Assembly: GCA_036562635.1 (NCBI GenBank)
Contig: DATCJU010000097.1
Location: forward strand, 1 to 13,802
Reading direction: 5' to 3'
Origin: DATCJU01 sp036562635
GTDB lineage: Bacteria > Actinomycetota > Actinomycetes > Mycobacteriales > Pseudonocardiaceae
DNA: 13,802 nucleotides
Positions 6,525-13,192 of the stretch are shown here, one piece after another. The notes under the pieces are model-generated. The model was not told the DNA's origin, searched no databases, and saw nothing but the letters and a program-made list of their open reading frames with translations. A program made the position numbers and the translations under genes. The stretch's first letter is position 1; every line of letters starts with the position of its first letter.

Positions 6525-6950
6525 TCAGTGGCCGGGCGGACGCTCCCGCAGGATGCAGGTCAGCCGGGCGGTGCAGGTGCGCCTGCCCTTCTCGTCGGTG
6601 ATGACGATCTCGTAGGTGGCGGTGCTGCGTCCCCGGTGCAACGGGGTGCACACCCCGGTGACCACTCCGTCGGTGGCCGCACGGTGGTGTGTGCACGACA
6701 GTTCCAGCCCCACCGCGATGCGCTCCGGTGCCGCGTGCAGTGCCGCCGCGATGGAGCCGAGCGTCTCGGCCAGCACCGCGTTCGCCCCGCCGTGCAGCAG
6801 GCCGTAGGGCTGCCGGTTCCCCGCCACGGGCATCGTCCCCACCAGGCGGTCGGGATCCCAGGACGTGATCGTGATGCCCATCCGGTCGGTCAGCTGTTCG
6901 TCGGCGAACTCCGGGTTGGTCGGGATGTTCGGGGCCGGGGGCTGCTCCAT
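6525..6950 (-). CDS. PaaI/YdiI-type hotdog-fold acyl-CoA thioesterase
   Basis: Probable acyl-CoA thioesterase of the PaaI_thioesterase superfamily, 141 aa, a normal length for one hotdog domain. The active-site helix is clear: QPYGLLHGGANAVLAETLGS at residues 47-66, with H53-G54-G55 and candidate catalytic E62. The E-type residue and following segments (GLELSCTHHRAA, CTPLHRGRSTATYEI, DEKGRRTCTARLT) resemble E. coli YdiI/EntH, which hydrolyse DHNA-CoA and other aromatic acyl thioesters. A menaquinone-pathway role is therefore possible, but no men genes are nearby and substrate range cannot be read from sequence. I chose the start at 6950 (GGAGG at 6956-6960, 5-nt spacing) over the upstream in-frame start at 6971, which would begin before the ribosome site. 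Divergent from polA with a 57-nt gap. Confidence 0.87.
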   Translation of the reverse strand: MEQPPAPNIPTNPEFADEQLTDRMGITITSWDPDRLVGTMPVAGNRQPYGLLHGGANAVLAETLGSIAAALHAAPERIAVGLELSCTHHRAATDGVVTGVCTPLHRGRSTATYEIVITDEKGRRTCTARLTCILRERPPGH

Positions 6951-6991
6951 GAAGGCCTCCACGTGTCGCACGATCGTGGCGTCGGGGCATC

Positions 6992-7001
6992 ACCCTAGAC
7001 T
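6992..7001. promoter_or_regulatory. Symmetric -10 region shared by polA (plus) and the thioesterase gene (minus)
   Basis: The sequence ACCCTAGACT contains TAGACT at 6996-7001 on the plus strand and TAGGGT at 6997-6992 on the minus strand, both fitting the TANNNT -10 pattern and sharing the central TA. Plus transcription would start about 6 nt downstream, at or next to the polA GTG (7008), so polA would be leaderless. Minus transcription would start near 6985 and include the thioesterase Shine-Dalgarno. Neither side has a good -35. Confidence 0.5.
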
Positions 7002-7007
7002 CGCGGT

Positions 7008-9737
7008 GTGAGCACCACCGACGTCCGCCCGCAGCCGGCCACCCGTACCGACGTCCCGCCCGGCCAGAGGCGGCGGTTGCTCCTGCTCGACGGCCATTCT
7101 CTGGCGTACCGCGCGTTCTACGCCCTGCCGGCGGAGAACTTCCGTACCACGACCGGGCAGACCACCAACGCGGTCTACGGCTTCACCTCGATGCTGATCA
7201 ACCTGCTGCGGGACAAGGCGCCCACCCACGTCGCGGTCGCCTTCGACGTGTCCCGGCAGACCTTCCGCACCGAGGCCTACGCCGAGTACAAGGCCAACCG
7301 CAGCGCCACCCCCGAGGAGTTCAAGGGGCAGGTGAGCCTCATCCAGGACGTGCTGACCGCACTCGGGATGCGGGTGCTGCGCAAGGAGGGCTACGAGGCC
7401 GACGACATCATCGCCACCCTGGCCACCCGGGCCGAGGCCGAGGGGTTCGAGGTGCTCATCTGCACCGGTGACCGGGACGCGTTGCAGCTGGTCACCGACC
7501 AGGTCACCGTGCTCTATCCCCGCAAGGGGGTCTCCGACCTGATCGAGTTCACCCCCACGGCGGTGCAGGAGAAGTACGGCCTGACCCCGGCCCAGTACCC
7601 CGACTTCGCCGCACTGCGTGGTGACCCCTCGGACAACCTGCCCGGCATTCCCGGGGTGGGGGAGAAGACCGCCGCCAAGTGGGTGCGTGAGTTCGGGTCG
7701 CTGGCCGAGCTGGTCGACCGGGTGGACGAGGTGCGCGGCAAGGTCGGTGACGCACTGCGGGCTCACCTGTCCTCGGTGCTGCTCAACCGCCAGCTCACCG
7801 AGCTGGTGCGTGACGTGCACCTGGGGGTGGAGCCGGACGAGCTGGCCCTGGGGGCCTGGGACCGGGACGCGGTGCACCGGCTGTTCGACGAGCTGGAGTT
7901 CCGGGTGCTGCGCGAGCGGCTGTTCGCCACGCTCAGCAGCGCCGAACCCGAGGTCGAGACCGGCTTCGAGGTGCGGGGCGGGAAGCTGGCGCCGGGGACG
8001 TTGGCGACCTGGTTGGACGAGCACGCCAGGGACGGGCGCCGGGTCGGTGTGGCCTTCCGCGGCAGCTGGGCCCGGGGCAGCGGTGACCTGGAGGGGATCG
8101 CCCTGGCGACGGCGGACGGGGAGGGCGCCTACGTCGACGTCCAGGAGCTGGACGAGTCCGACGAGCGGGCCCTGGCGGACTGGCTGGCCGACCCGGACGT
8201 GCCGAAGACCGCGCACGACGTCAAGGGGCCGCTGCACGCCCTGCGGGACCGCGGTTGGCGCCTGGCCGGCCTGACCAGCGACACCGCCCTGGCCGCCTAC
8301 CTGGTACGGCCGGGTGAGCGTTCGTTCAGGCTGGACGACCTGGTGGTGCGGTACCTGCAGCGCGAGCTGCGTGCCGAGGACGAGGCCGACGGCGGGCAGC
8401 TGTCGTTGCTGGACGCCGACGGTGAGCAGACCGCACGGGCGGAGATCCTGCGGGCGCGGGCGGTGGCGGACCTGGCCGACGCGCTGGACGGCGCCCTGGA
8501 ACGCACCGGAGGCCGTCGGCTGCTGGTCGAGATCGAGTTGCCGCTGCTCGGGGTGCTGGCCGAGCTGGAGGCCACCGGGATCGCGGTGGACACCGAACAG
8601 CTCGGTGAGCTGGAGGCGGAGTTCTCCGCCAAGGTCAAGCAGGCCGCCGAGGACGCCTACCGGGTGATCGGCAAGGAGATCAACCTCGGCTCGCCCAAGC
8701 AGCTCCAGGTGGTGCTGTTCGACGAGCTGGGCATGCGCAAGACCAAGCGCACCAAGACCGGGTACACCACCGACGCCGAGGCGCTGCAGAGTCTGTTCGA
8801 GGAGACCGGGCACCCGTTCCTGGCCCACCTGCTGGCGCACCGCGACGCCAGCAAGCTGCGGGTCACGGTGGAGGGCCTGCTCAAGTCGGTGTCCGACGAC
8901 GGGCGGATCCACACCACCTTCAACCAGACGATCGCCGCCACCGGTCGGTTGTCGTCCACCGATCCGAACCTGCAGAACATCCCGATCCGCACCGAGGAGG
9001 GGCGGCGGATCCGGCGGGCGTTCGTGGTCGGCAAGGGCTTCTCCGAGCTGATGACCGCCGACTACAGCCAGATCGAGATGCGGATCATGGCGCACCTGTC
9101 CGGGGACGAGGGTCTGGTCGAGGCCTACCGTTCCGGGGAGGACCTGCACACCTACGTGGCGTCGAAGGCGTTCAACGTGCCGCCCGGTGAGGTGACGCCC
9201 GACCTGCGCCGTCGGGTGAAGGCCATGTCCTACGGCCTGGCGTACGGCTTGTCGGCCTACGGCCTGGCCCAGCAGCTGCGGATCTCCACCGAGGAGGCCC
9301 GCGAGCAGATGGAGGCCTACTTCGCCCGGTTCGGCGCGGTGCGCGAGTACCTGCACGAGGTGGTGGAGCGGGCCCGGCGGGACGGCTACACCGAGACGAT
9401 CTTCGGGCGGCGCCGTTACCTGCCCGACCTCACCAGCGACAACCGCCAGCGGCGGGAGATGGCCGAACGGATGGCGCTCAACGCGCCGATCCAGGGCAGC
9501 GCCGCCGACATCATCAAGGTGGCCATGCTCGGCGTGCATCGGGCGCTGACCGAGGCCGGGCTGCGTTCCCGGATGCTGCTGCAGGTGCACGACGAGCTCG
9601 TACTGGAGATCGCCGAGGGCGAGCGGGAGACGGTGGAGGAGCTGGTGCGCCGGGAGATGACCGGGGCCTGCCAGCTCAAGGTGCCGTTGGAGGTCTCGAT
9701 CGGCCACGGCCGCTCCTGGGACGAGGCCGCCCACTAG
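7008..9737 (+). CDS. polA: DNA polymerase I
   Basis: Family A DNA polymerase I, 909 aa, for Okazaki-fragment processing and repair synthesis. The 5' nuclease domain (about 22-320) keeps its metal-binding acidic residues, e.g. D28 (LLLLDGHSLAYRAFYALP), EADD and TGDRDALQLV, plus the helix-hairpin-helix LPGIPGVGEKTAAKW. The 3'-5' exonuclease-like domain (about 330-510) has lost the catalytic DxE (VAFRGSW instead) and other acidic positions, so no proofreading is expected, as in other actinobacterial PolA and Taq. The polymerase domain has motif A ADYSQIE (D685), O-helix RRRVKAMSYGLAYG (K738, Y742), and motif C VHDE (H861-D862-E863). Y742 stands where E. coli has F762; Tyr there favours dideoxynucleotide acceptance in this family. 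GTG 7008 is preceded by a -10 element and no Shine-Dalgarno. The next gene starts 9 nt after its stop. Confidence 0.97.
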   Translation: MSTTDVRPQPATRTDVPPGQRRRLLLLDGHSLAYRAFYALPAENFRTTTGQTTNAVYGFTSMLINLLRDKAPTHVAVAFDVSRQTFRTEAYAEYKANRSATPEEFKGQVSLIQDVLTALGMRVLRKEGYEADDIIATLATRAEAEGFEVLICTGDRDALQLVTDQVTVLYPRKGVSDLIEFTPTAVQEKYGLTPAQYPDFAALRGDPSDNLPGIPGVGEKTAAKWVREFGSLAELVDRVDEVRGKVGDALRAHLSSVLLNRQLTELVRDVHLGVEPDELALGAWDRDAVHRLFDELEFRVLRERLFATLSSAEPEVETGFEVRGGKLAPGTLATWLDEHARDGRRVGVAFRGSWARGSGDLEGIALATADGEGAYVDVQELDESDERALADWLADPDVPKTAHDVKGPLHALRDRGWRLAGLTSDTALAAYLVRPGERSFRLDDLVVRYLQRELRAEDEADGGQLSLLDADGEQTARAEILRARAVADLADALDGALERTGGRRLLVEIELPLLGVLAELEATGIAVDTEQLGELEAEFSAKVKQAAEDAYRVIGKEINLGSPKQLQVVLFDELGMRKTKRTKTGYTTDAEALQSLFEETGHPFLAHLLAHRDASKLRVTVEGLLKSVSDDGRIHTTFNQTIAATGRLSSTDPNLQNIPIRTEEGRRIRRAFVVGKGFSELMTADYSQIEMRIMAHLSGDEGLVEAYRSGEDLHTYVASKAFNVPPGEVTPDLRRRVKAMSYGLAYGLSAYGLAQQLRISTEEAREQMEAYFARFGAVREYLHEVVERARRDGYTETIFGRRRYLPDLTSDNRQRREMAERMALNAPIQGSAADIIKVAMLGVHRALTEAGLRSRMLLQVHDELVLEIAEGERETVEELVRREMTGACQLKVPLEVSIGHGRSWDEAAH

Positions 9738-9746
9738 GCCGGCGGA

Positions 9747-10406
9747 GTGGACCACGAGGTGGCGGAGCACCCACGGTCCGAGGCCGGGACCGCCCGCCGG
9801 GCCCTGGTGCTCGGTGGCACCGGGATGCTCGCCGGATGTGTGGCCGCACTGCTGGCCGAGGGCTGGGAGGCGGTCACCCCGTCCCGTCACCGTCGGGTGA
9901 TCACCAGTCGAGTGGGTGACACCCGAGAAGTGCCACCGGGGCAAGGTGCCGGGGTGAGGGCGGTGCTACGTCCGCCCGGGCACCGACCCACCGGGCACGG
10001 GGGTGTCGGGCGCGCCGCGCACTGGGTGCGGGCCGACTGGGCGGAGCCGGACCTGTTGGCCGCGGCCGTCGCGCGGGTGCTCGCCGGCCCGGCGGACCTG
10101 CTGGTGGCCTGGGTGCACCGGCCGTACCGGGAGCCGGTACTGCGTGCGGTGGCCGAACTGCTCGCTCCGGGAGCTCCGGTCGTCGAGGTGCACGGCAGTG
10201 GTGCCGGTGCTCCCGGTGGCCTGCCCGATCCCGGGGTGGCCGACCACCCCACCCACCAAGTGGTGCTCGGCCGTGGAGCCTCCGGGACGCGTTGGCTGAC
10301 CCACGCCGAGATCTCGTCCGGGGTGCTCGCGGTGGTGCGTGCGGCCCTGGCCGGGGAGGCGCCCCGGCCCCACCTCGTGGGTTGCCTCCCGCCGGCGGAC
10401 CGATGA
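9747..10406 (+). CDS. Rossmann-fold short-chain dehydrogenase-like protein
   Basis: 219 aa, NAD(P)-binding SDR-like protein of unknown substrate. The N-terminal dinucleotide-binding motif is LVLGGTGMLAGCVAALLAEG (residues 20-39; GGTGMLAG corresponds to GxxGxxG), followed by a strand ending in TPSR, the usual NADP-phosphate site. The C-terminal HQVVLG...SGTRWLTHAEISSGVL matches a small group of SDR-like proteins I recall from Firmicutes and actinobacteria that lack the classical YxxxK dyad; I see no clear YxxxK here, so enzymatic activity is uncertain. Residues 46-90 (bases about 9885-10016) are an Arg/Gly/Pro-rich stretch that does not look like SDR core and is dense in short palindromes. GTG 9747 follows the polA stop by 9 nt, so cotranscription is likely, but the GGCGGA at 9741-9746 abuts it; GTG 9759 is an alternative start. 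Confidence 0.7.
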   Translation: MDHEVAEHPRSEAGTARRALVLGGTGMLAGCVAALLAEGWEAVTPSRHRRVITSRVGDTREVPPGQGAGVRAVLRPPGHRPTGHGGVGRAAHWVRADWAEPDLLAAAVARVLAGPADLLVAWVHRPYREPVLRAVAELLAPGAPVVEVHGSGAGAPGGLPDPGVADHPTHQVVLGRGASGTRWLTHAEISSGVLAVVRAALAGEAPRPHLVGCLPPADR

Positions 10407-10524
10407 CGCACTGGGCGACACGACCAGGTGATGCGCGGTGCGACGGACCGGTGGTGGGTGCGAGCCGACACGGTCACGGTGCCGGGAGCCGTGCGAGGGC
10501 CCCGCTGCTCGGCGAAGCCCCAGG

Positions 10525-10995
10525 ATGCGCGGGGAAGAGCAGCACGTTCTGGCCCGGATGGCAGGTGTGTGCGCCCGCCCCGGCGGCAAGCTCGATCATG
10601 TGGACTGGGGAGAGGTCGTACTGGGGCGGTCCTGGGCCTGCTTGCCACGGCGGACCTGCCGATGCTGGGGTCGGGCTCGACCGCGGACGCCACCAGTGGG
10701 CCGCGTTCTTCTCGCCCGGCTGCGCTCGCTCCGGGCAGAGGAGCTTCGGGAACGGCATGCACGCGGGATCCAGGACCGTTGGGAGCACCGGTCCCTGGAG
10801 TACGTCCTCTTCCGTCCTGGTGAGGTCATCGAGTACCTGCTCGACGACGCCCGGGTCACCCGGTGGGCGCCCGTGGTGCCCGTGGTGTTCTGGCTGGCGT
10901 TGGCACACGTCTACGGCAGGGGAGAGGTCGAGCGCACAGCGCGTCGGGTCGTGGGGGCACGAACCGAGGAGGCGGGGAAGGCCCGGGCCCGATAG
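10525..10995 (+). CDS. Hypothetical protein, start uncertain; possibly degraded upstream
   Basis: I do not recognise this family. From ATG 10525 the frame gives 156 aa. The well-supported part is residues 58-156 (from GTG 10696), where third positions are GC-rich and the sequence is a sensible helix-rich small protein: charged amphipathic helix (LRSLRAEELRERHARGIQDRW), then EHRSLEYVLFRPGEVIEYLL, a hydrophobic stretch APVVPVVFWLALAHVYG (one possible membrane or buried helix), and a basic tail. The part before 10696 is Arg/Cys/Pro-rich with ordinary base composition and may be non-coding or shifted out of frame; a junction near 10700 from the neighbouring frame (HQWAAFF) into LARLRSL would read more naturally. 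No start has a good Shine-Dalgarno. It follows the SDR-like gene on the same strand and faces the GNAT gene across a palindrome. Confidence 0.5.
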   Translation: MRGEEQHVLARMAGVCARPGGKLDHVDWGEVVLGRSWACLPRRTCRCWGRARPRTPPVGRVLLARLRSLRAEELRERHARGIQDRWEHRSLEYVLFRPGEVIEYLLDDARVTRWAPVVPVVFWLALAHVYGRGEVERTARRVVGARTEEAGKARAR

Positions 10996-11015
10996 GGCGT
11001 CCGGGCCCGGACGCC
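10996..11015. terminator. Perfect 20-nt palindrome between convergent genes
   Basis: GGCGTCCGGGCCCGGACGCC starts at the first base after the stop of the plus-strand small ORF and lies 19 nt from the stop of the minus-strand GNAT gene. It folds as an 8-bp stem with a GGCC loop and, being fully symmetric, acts equally on both strands. No U-tract. Position between convergent genes supports a bidirectional terminator. Confidence 0.65.
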
Positions 11016-11034
11016 ACCGACCTCGGTCATCGGT

Positions 11035-11991
11035 TCAGCGCAGTGCCCCGGCCGGGCGAACCTCCCAGATCGTCCACAGGGGGCGGTATCCCTGCCGGGG
11101 CCAGAACACCGAGGACAACGGGTTGGGCGGGTTGTAGTAGAGGTAGGTGCCCACGCTGCCCTCGCGGTGGAACTCGTCGTGCACCCGGTCCATCAGCTGT
11201 CGGCCCACCCCGGTGCCGCGTACCTCGGGACGCACCGACACACAGTTGACGTACCCCCACCGCCCCGGGGGCAGGCGCACCGCCCAGCTCTCCGGATCGG
11301 GCTCGGTCCACGAGCACTCGGCCAGCGCCACCGCGACGCCGTCCAGCTCGGCCAGCCATACCGGGTCCTGCCGCAGCAGCCGGGCACGCAGCGAGCCCCG
11401 CTTGAGCTCGGCTGCGTCGTCCCGGAGCGTGGCACTCCCGACCAGCGCCGAGTACTGCAGCTCGAACATGGCCAACTCGTGCACCGTGTCCAGGTCACGC
11501 GGGGTGGCACGGCGGATCCGGGCCGTGGGGGGACCGTTTCCCCGTTGCCCTGACGCGGGTGGGGGCGGCGTGCCGGGGCAACGCACCGCGAGTACGGACA
11601 GCGGGACGAAACCGTGGTCCAACAGCACCCGGGTCGCCTCGACGTCCCGGCTGGGCCAGGTCACCACCGCAGCCGAGTCCGCAGGTGGAACGCCGTCCCG
11701 CTCCTGCAGCTCCCGCCACGCGTGCAGCAGTGCGTCCAGCCCGCAGCCCCCGGCGGCGCCGACCAGGGGCACCAGCTCACGGACGTCACGTGCCGACCAC
11801 AGGGAGGGCAGTGAACCCGGTGGATACGAGGCGGTGAGCAGCACCCCTGCCACCCGCCTGCCGTCGGGCAGGACGGCGGTGAGCACCCGGCCGTGCGGGA
11901 TCGAACCGGCACGGGGCAGCAACGGGTCCAGTGCGCCGAATCGTGCTGCCTGGGCGGCGAGCAGTTGCCGCGCGGTCGTCACCCGCATCAT
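11035..11991 (-). CDS. Two-domain GNAT family N-acetyltransferase
   Basis: 318 aa. The C-terminal half (about 157-310) is a GNAT domain: IRRATPRDLDTVHELAMFELQ at the start, the strand VNCVSVRPEVRG, and the acetyl-CoA pyrophosphate-binding loop RGTGVGR at 258-264, then YNPPNP..SVFWPRQGYRPL near the end, where GF/GY after a loop is typical. The N-terminal half (1-140) looks like a degenerate GNAT domain (EATRVLLDHGFVPLSVLAVR near 118-137) without an acetyl-CoA loop; a Pro/Gly linker (141-156) joins them. Substrate unknown. Starts at 11991 and 11988 are both possible, as is GTG 11982, which has the better placed AGGATG. It begins 52 nt after the methyltransferase stop on the same strand, so the two are probably one transcript read away from rpsA. 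Confidence 0.82.
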   Translation of the reverse strand: MMRVTTARQLLAAQAARFGALDPLLPRAGSIPHGRVLTAVLPDGRRVAGVLLTASYPPGSLPSLWSARDVRELVPLVGAAGGCGLDALLHAWRELQERDGVPPADSAAVVTWPSRDVEATRVLLDHGFVPLSVLAVRCPGTPPPPASGQRGNGPPTARIRRATPRDLDTVHELAMFELQYSALVGSATLRDDAAELKRGSLRARLLRQDPVWLAELDGVAVALAECSWTEPDPESWAVRLPPGRWGYVNCVSVRPEVRGTGVGRQLMDRVHDEFHREGSVGTYLYYNPPNPLSSVFWPRQGYRPLWTIWEVRPAGALR

Positions 11992-12043
11992 CCTGCCCGG
12001 AGGCCCGGTGCGGTGCCGAGCCGACGCGCCCGTGGTGCCGTGG

Positions 12044-12940
12044 TCACCGGGACCGCGGCTTGTGGCAGCTGAAGATCGCGGTCCCCGGGAAGAGCTCCCC
12101 GCGCAGCGGACTCCACTGCCCCCACTCCCGGGTGTGTCCCTCGGGCCACTCCGGTTCGATCAGGTCGGTCAGCACCAACCCGGCCCCCACGATCTGCCGC
12201 ACGTAGTCCCCCAGGGTGCGGTGGTGCTCGACGTAGGTGGCGCGTCCTTGGTCGTCGACCTCCACATAGGGGGTGCGATCGAAGTAGGACTGCGCCACGG
12301 TGAGTCCCCGCGGGCCCGGATCGTCCGGAAAAATCCACCTCATCGGGTGAGTCACGGAGAACACCCAACGACCGCCCGGACGTAGTACCCGCGCCACCTC
12401 CCGCATCACGGCGCCGGAGTCGGCCACGAACGGGACGGCACCGAACGCCGAGCACGCCACGTCGAACGACTCGTCGGCGAAGGGGAGCTGGTCGGCGCTG
12501 GCCTGGACCAGGGGCACGCTCACCCCGCTGGCCGCGGCGCCCAGCCGGGCGTGGCGCAGCATCCCGGCCGAGATGTCCAACCCCACGACCTGGGCCCCCT
12601 GGGTGGCCAGCCAGCGCGCACAGGGAGCGGCCCCGCAGCCCACCTCCAGCACCCGGGCGCCGCGCACGTCGCCGAGCAGGCGGACGTCGGCCTCGCGGAG
12701 GCCCTCCGGACACCAGACGAAGTCCACCGCGCCGAGGAAGTCCCCGTGCTCGGCCTGGTAGTCGTCGGCGTCGGCGTCCCACCAGGCCCGGCTGGCCGCA
12801 CGTGACTCGGCGGGGTCCACCGGCCGTTTGGTGACCCCGGCCGTACCGAGCAACCGTTCCGCGGTGGCGTGCCGCTCCTGGGTGTTCGGCGCGGCATCTG
12901 CCCTGTTCGTGGACGGTGACGGGTTGCCCTGGGTGGTCAC
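12044..12940 (-). CDS. Class I SAM-dependent methyltransferase
   Basis: 298 aa, Methyltransf_11/25-type Rossmann methyltransferase. Motif I VLEVGCGAAPCARWLA at 97-112 (E99, G101, G103) binds SAM; motif II ends in D122 (VVGLDIS), which contacts the ribose; SADQLPFADESFDVACSAFG around 140-160 gives motifs for the adenine and the catalytic-domain strand; VARVLRPGGRWVFSVTHPMRW is the standard post-IV segment. About 60 residues precede the core, with SRAWWDADADDYQAEHGDF, a segment found in several actinobacterial methyltransferases. Homologues next to rpsA occur in other actinobacteria as I recall, but their substrate is not known to me. GTG 12940 is supported by AAAGGAG (complement of 12945-12951) 4 nt upstream. 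Divergent from rpsA, and first gene of a pair with the GNAT gene. Confidence 0.88.
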   Translation of the reverse strand: MTTQGNPSPSTNRADAAPNTQERHATAERLLGTAGVTKRPVDPAESRAASRAWWDADADDYQAEHGDFLGAVDFVWCPEGLREADVRLLGDVRGARVLEVGCGAAPCARWLATQGAQVVGLDISAGMLRHARLGAAASGVSVPLVQASADQLPFADESFDVACSAFGAVPFVADSGAVMREVARVLRPGGRWVFSVTHPMRWIFPDDPGPRGLTVAQSYFDRTPYVEVDDQGRATYVEHHRTLGDYVRQIVGAGLVLTDLIEPEWPEGHTREWGQWSPLRGELFPGTAIFSCHKPRSR

Positions 12941-12975
12941 TGTGCTCCTTTCGCGGGCCGGTACGGGGGTCGAGT

Positions 12976-13006
12976 TTGCCCTGCAATCACCGAGCCGCGT
13001 ACGATA
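12976..13006. promoter_or_regulatory. Divergent promoter region for rpsA (plus) and the methyltransferase (minus)
   Basis: TACGAT at 13000-13005 with TTGCCC at 12976-12981 (18-nt spacer) is the best plus-strand sigma-A-like promoter and would give rpsA a leader of about 180 nt. The same bases read on the minus strand give TATCGT at 13006-13001, a -10 for the methyltransferase with a leader of about 54 nt; it has no good -35. A second plus-strand -10 candidate, TATTGT, lies at 13104-13109, without a recognisable -35. Confidence 0.45.
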
Positions 13007-13044
13007 CCGGGCGCGCAGTGGGTCCGCGCCCCGCTGAACCGGGA

Positions 13045-13066
13045 TCTGACTCAGGTCTGACTCAGG
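13045..13066. repeat. Tandem 11-bp repeat upstream of rpsA
   Basis: TCTGACTCAGG occurs twice back to back (13045-13055 and 13056-13066). Each copy contains the palindrome CTGA-C-TCAG. A period of 11 bp puts the two palindromes on the same face of the helix. It lies about 130-150 nt before rpsA and about 33 nt downstream of the predicted upstream start site. Could be an operator or leader RNA element; no regulator can be named. Confidence 0.6.
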
Positions 13067-13192
13067 TTTCGGAACACGAGGCGCTCGTCGCGCGTTCTTG
13101 GCGTATTGTCAGAAGCCTCCGCCGGCGAACCGACCCGCCGCGCGGGAAGTTGACCGCCGACACAACCTATCCGTACCGGAGCACCTCACCTA

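Noticed and set aside
6990..9944. 984-codon open frame on the minus strand antisense to all of polA
   Set aside because: Its sequence is His/Gln/Leu/Gly/Val-rich shadow translation of a GC-rich gene with no recognisable domain, while the plus strand encodes a complete DNA polymerase I.
11147..12385. 412-codon plus-strand frame across the GNAT and methyltransferase genes
   Set aside because: Ser/Arg/Pro-rich composition typical of an antisense shadow; both minus-strand genes have intact family motifs.
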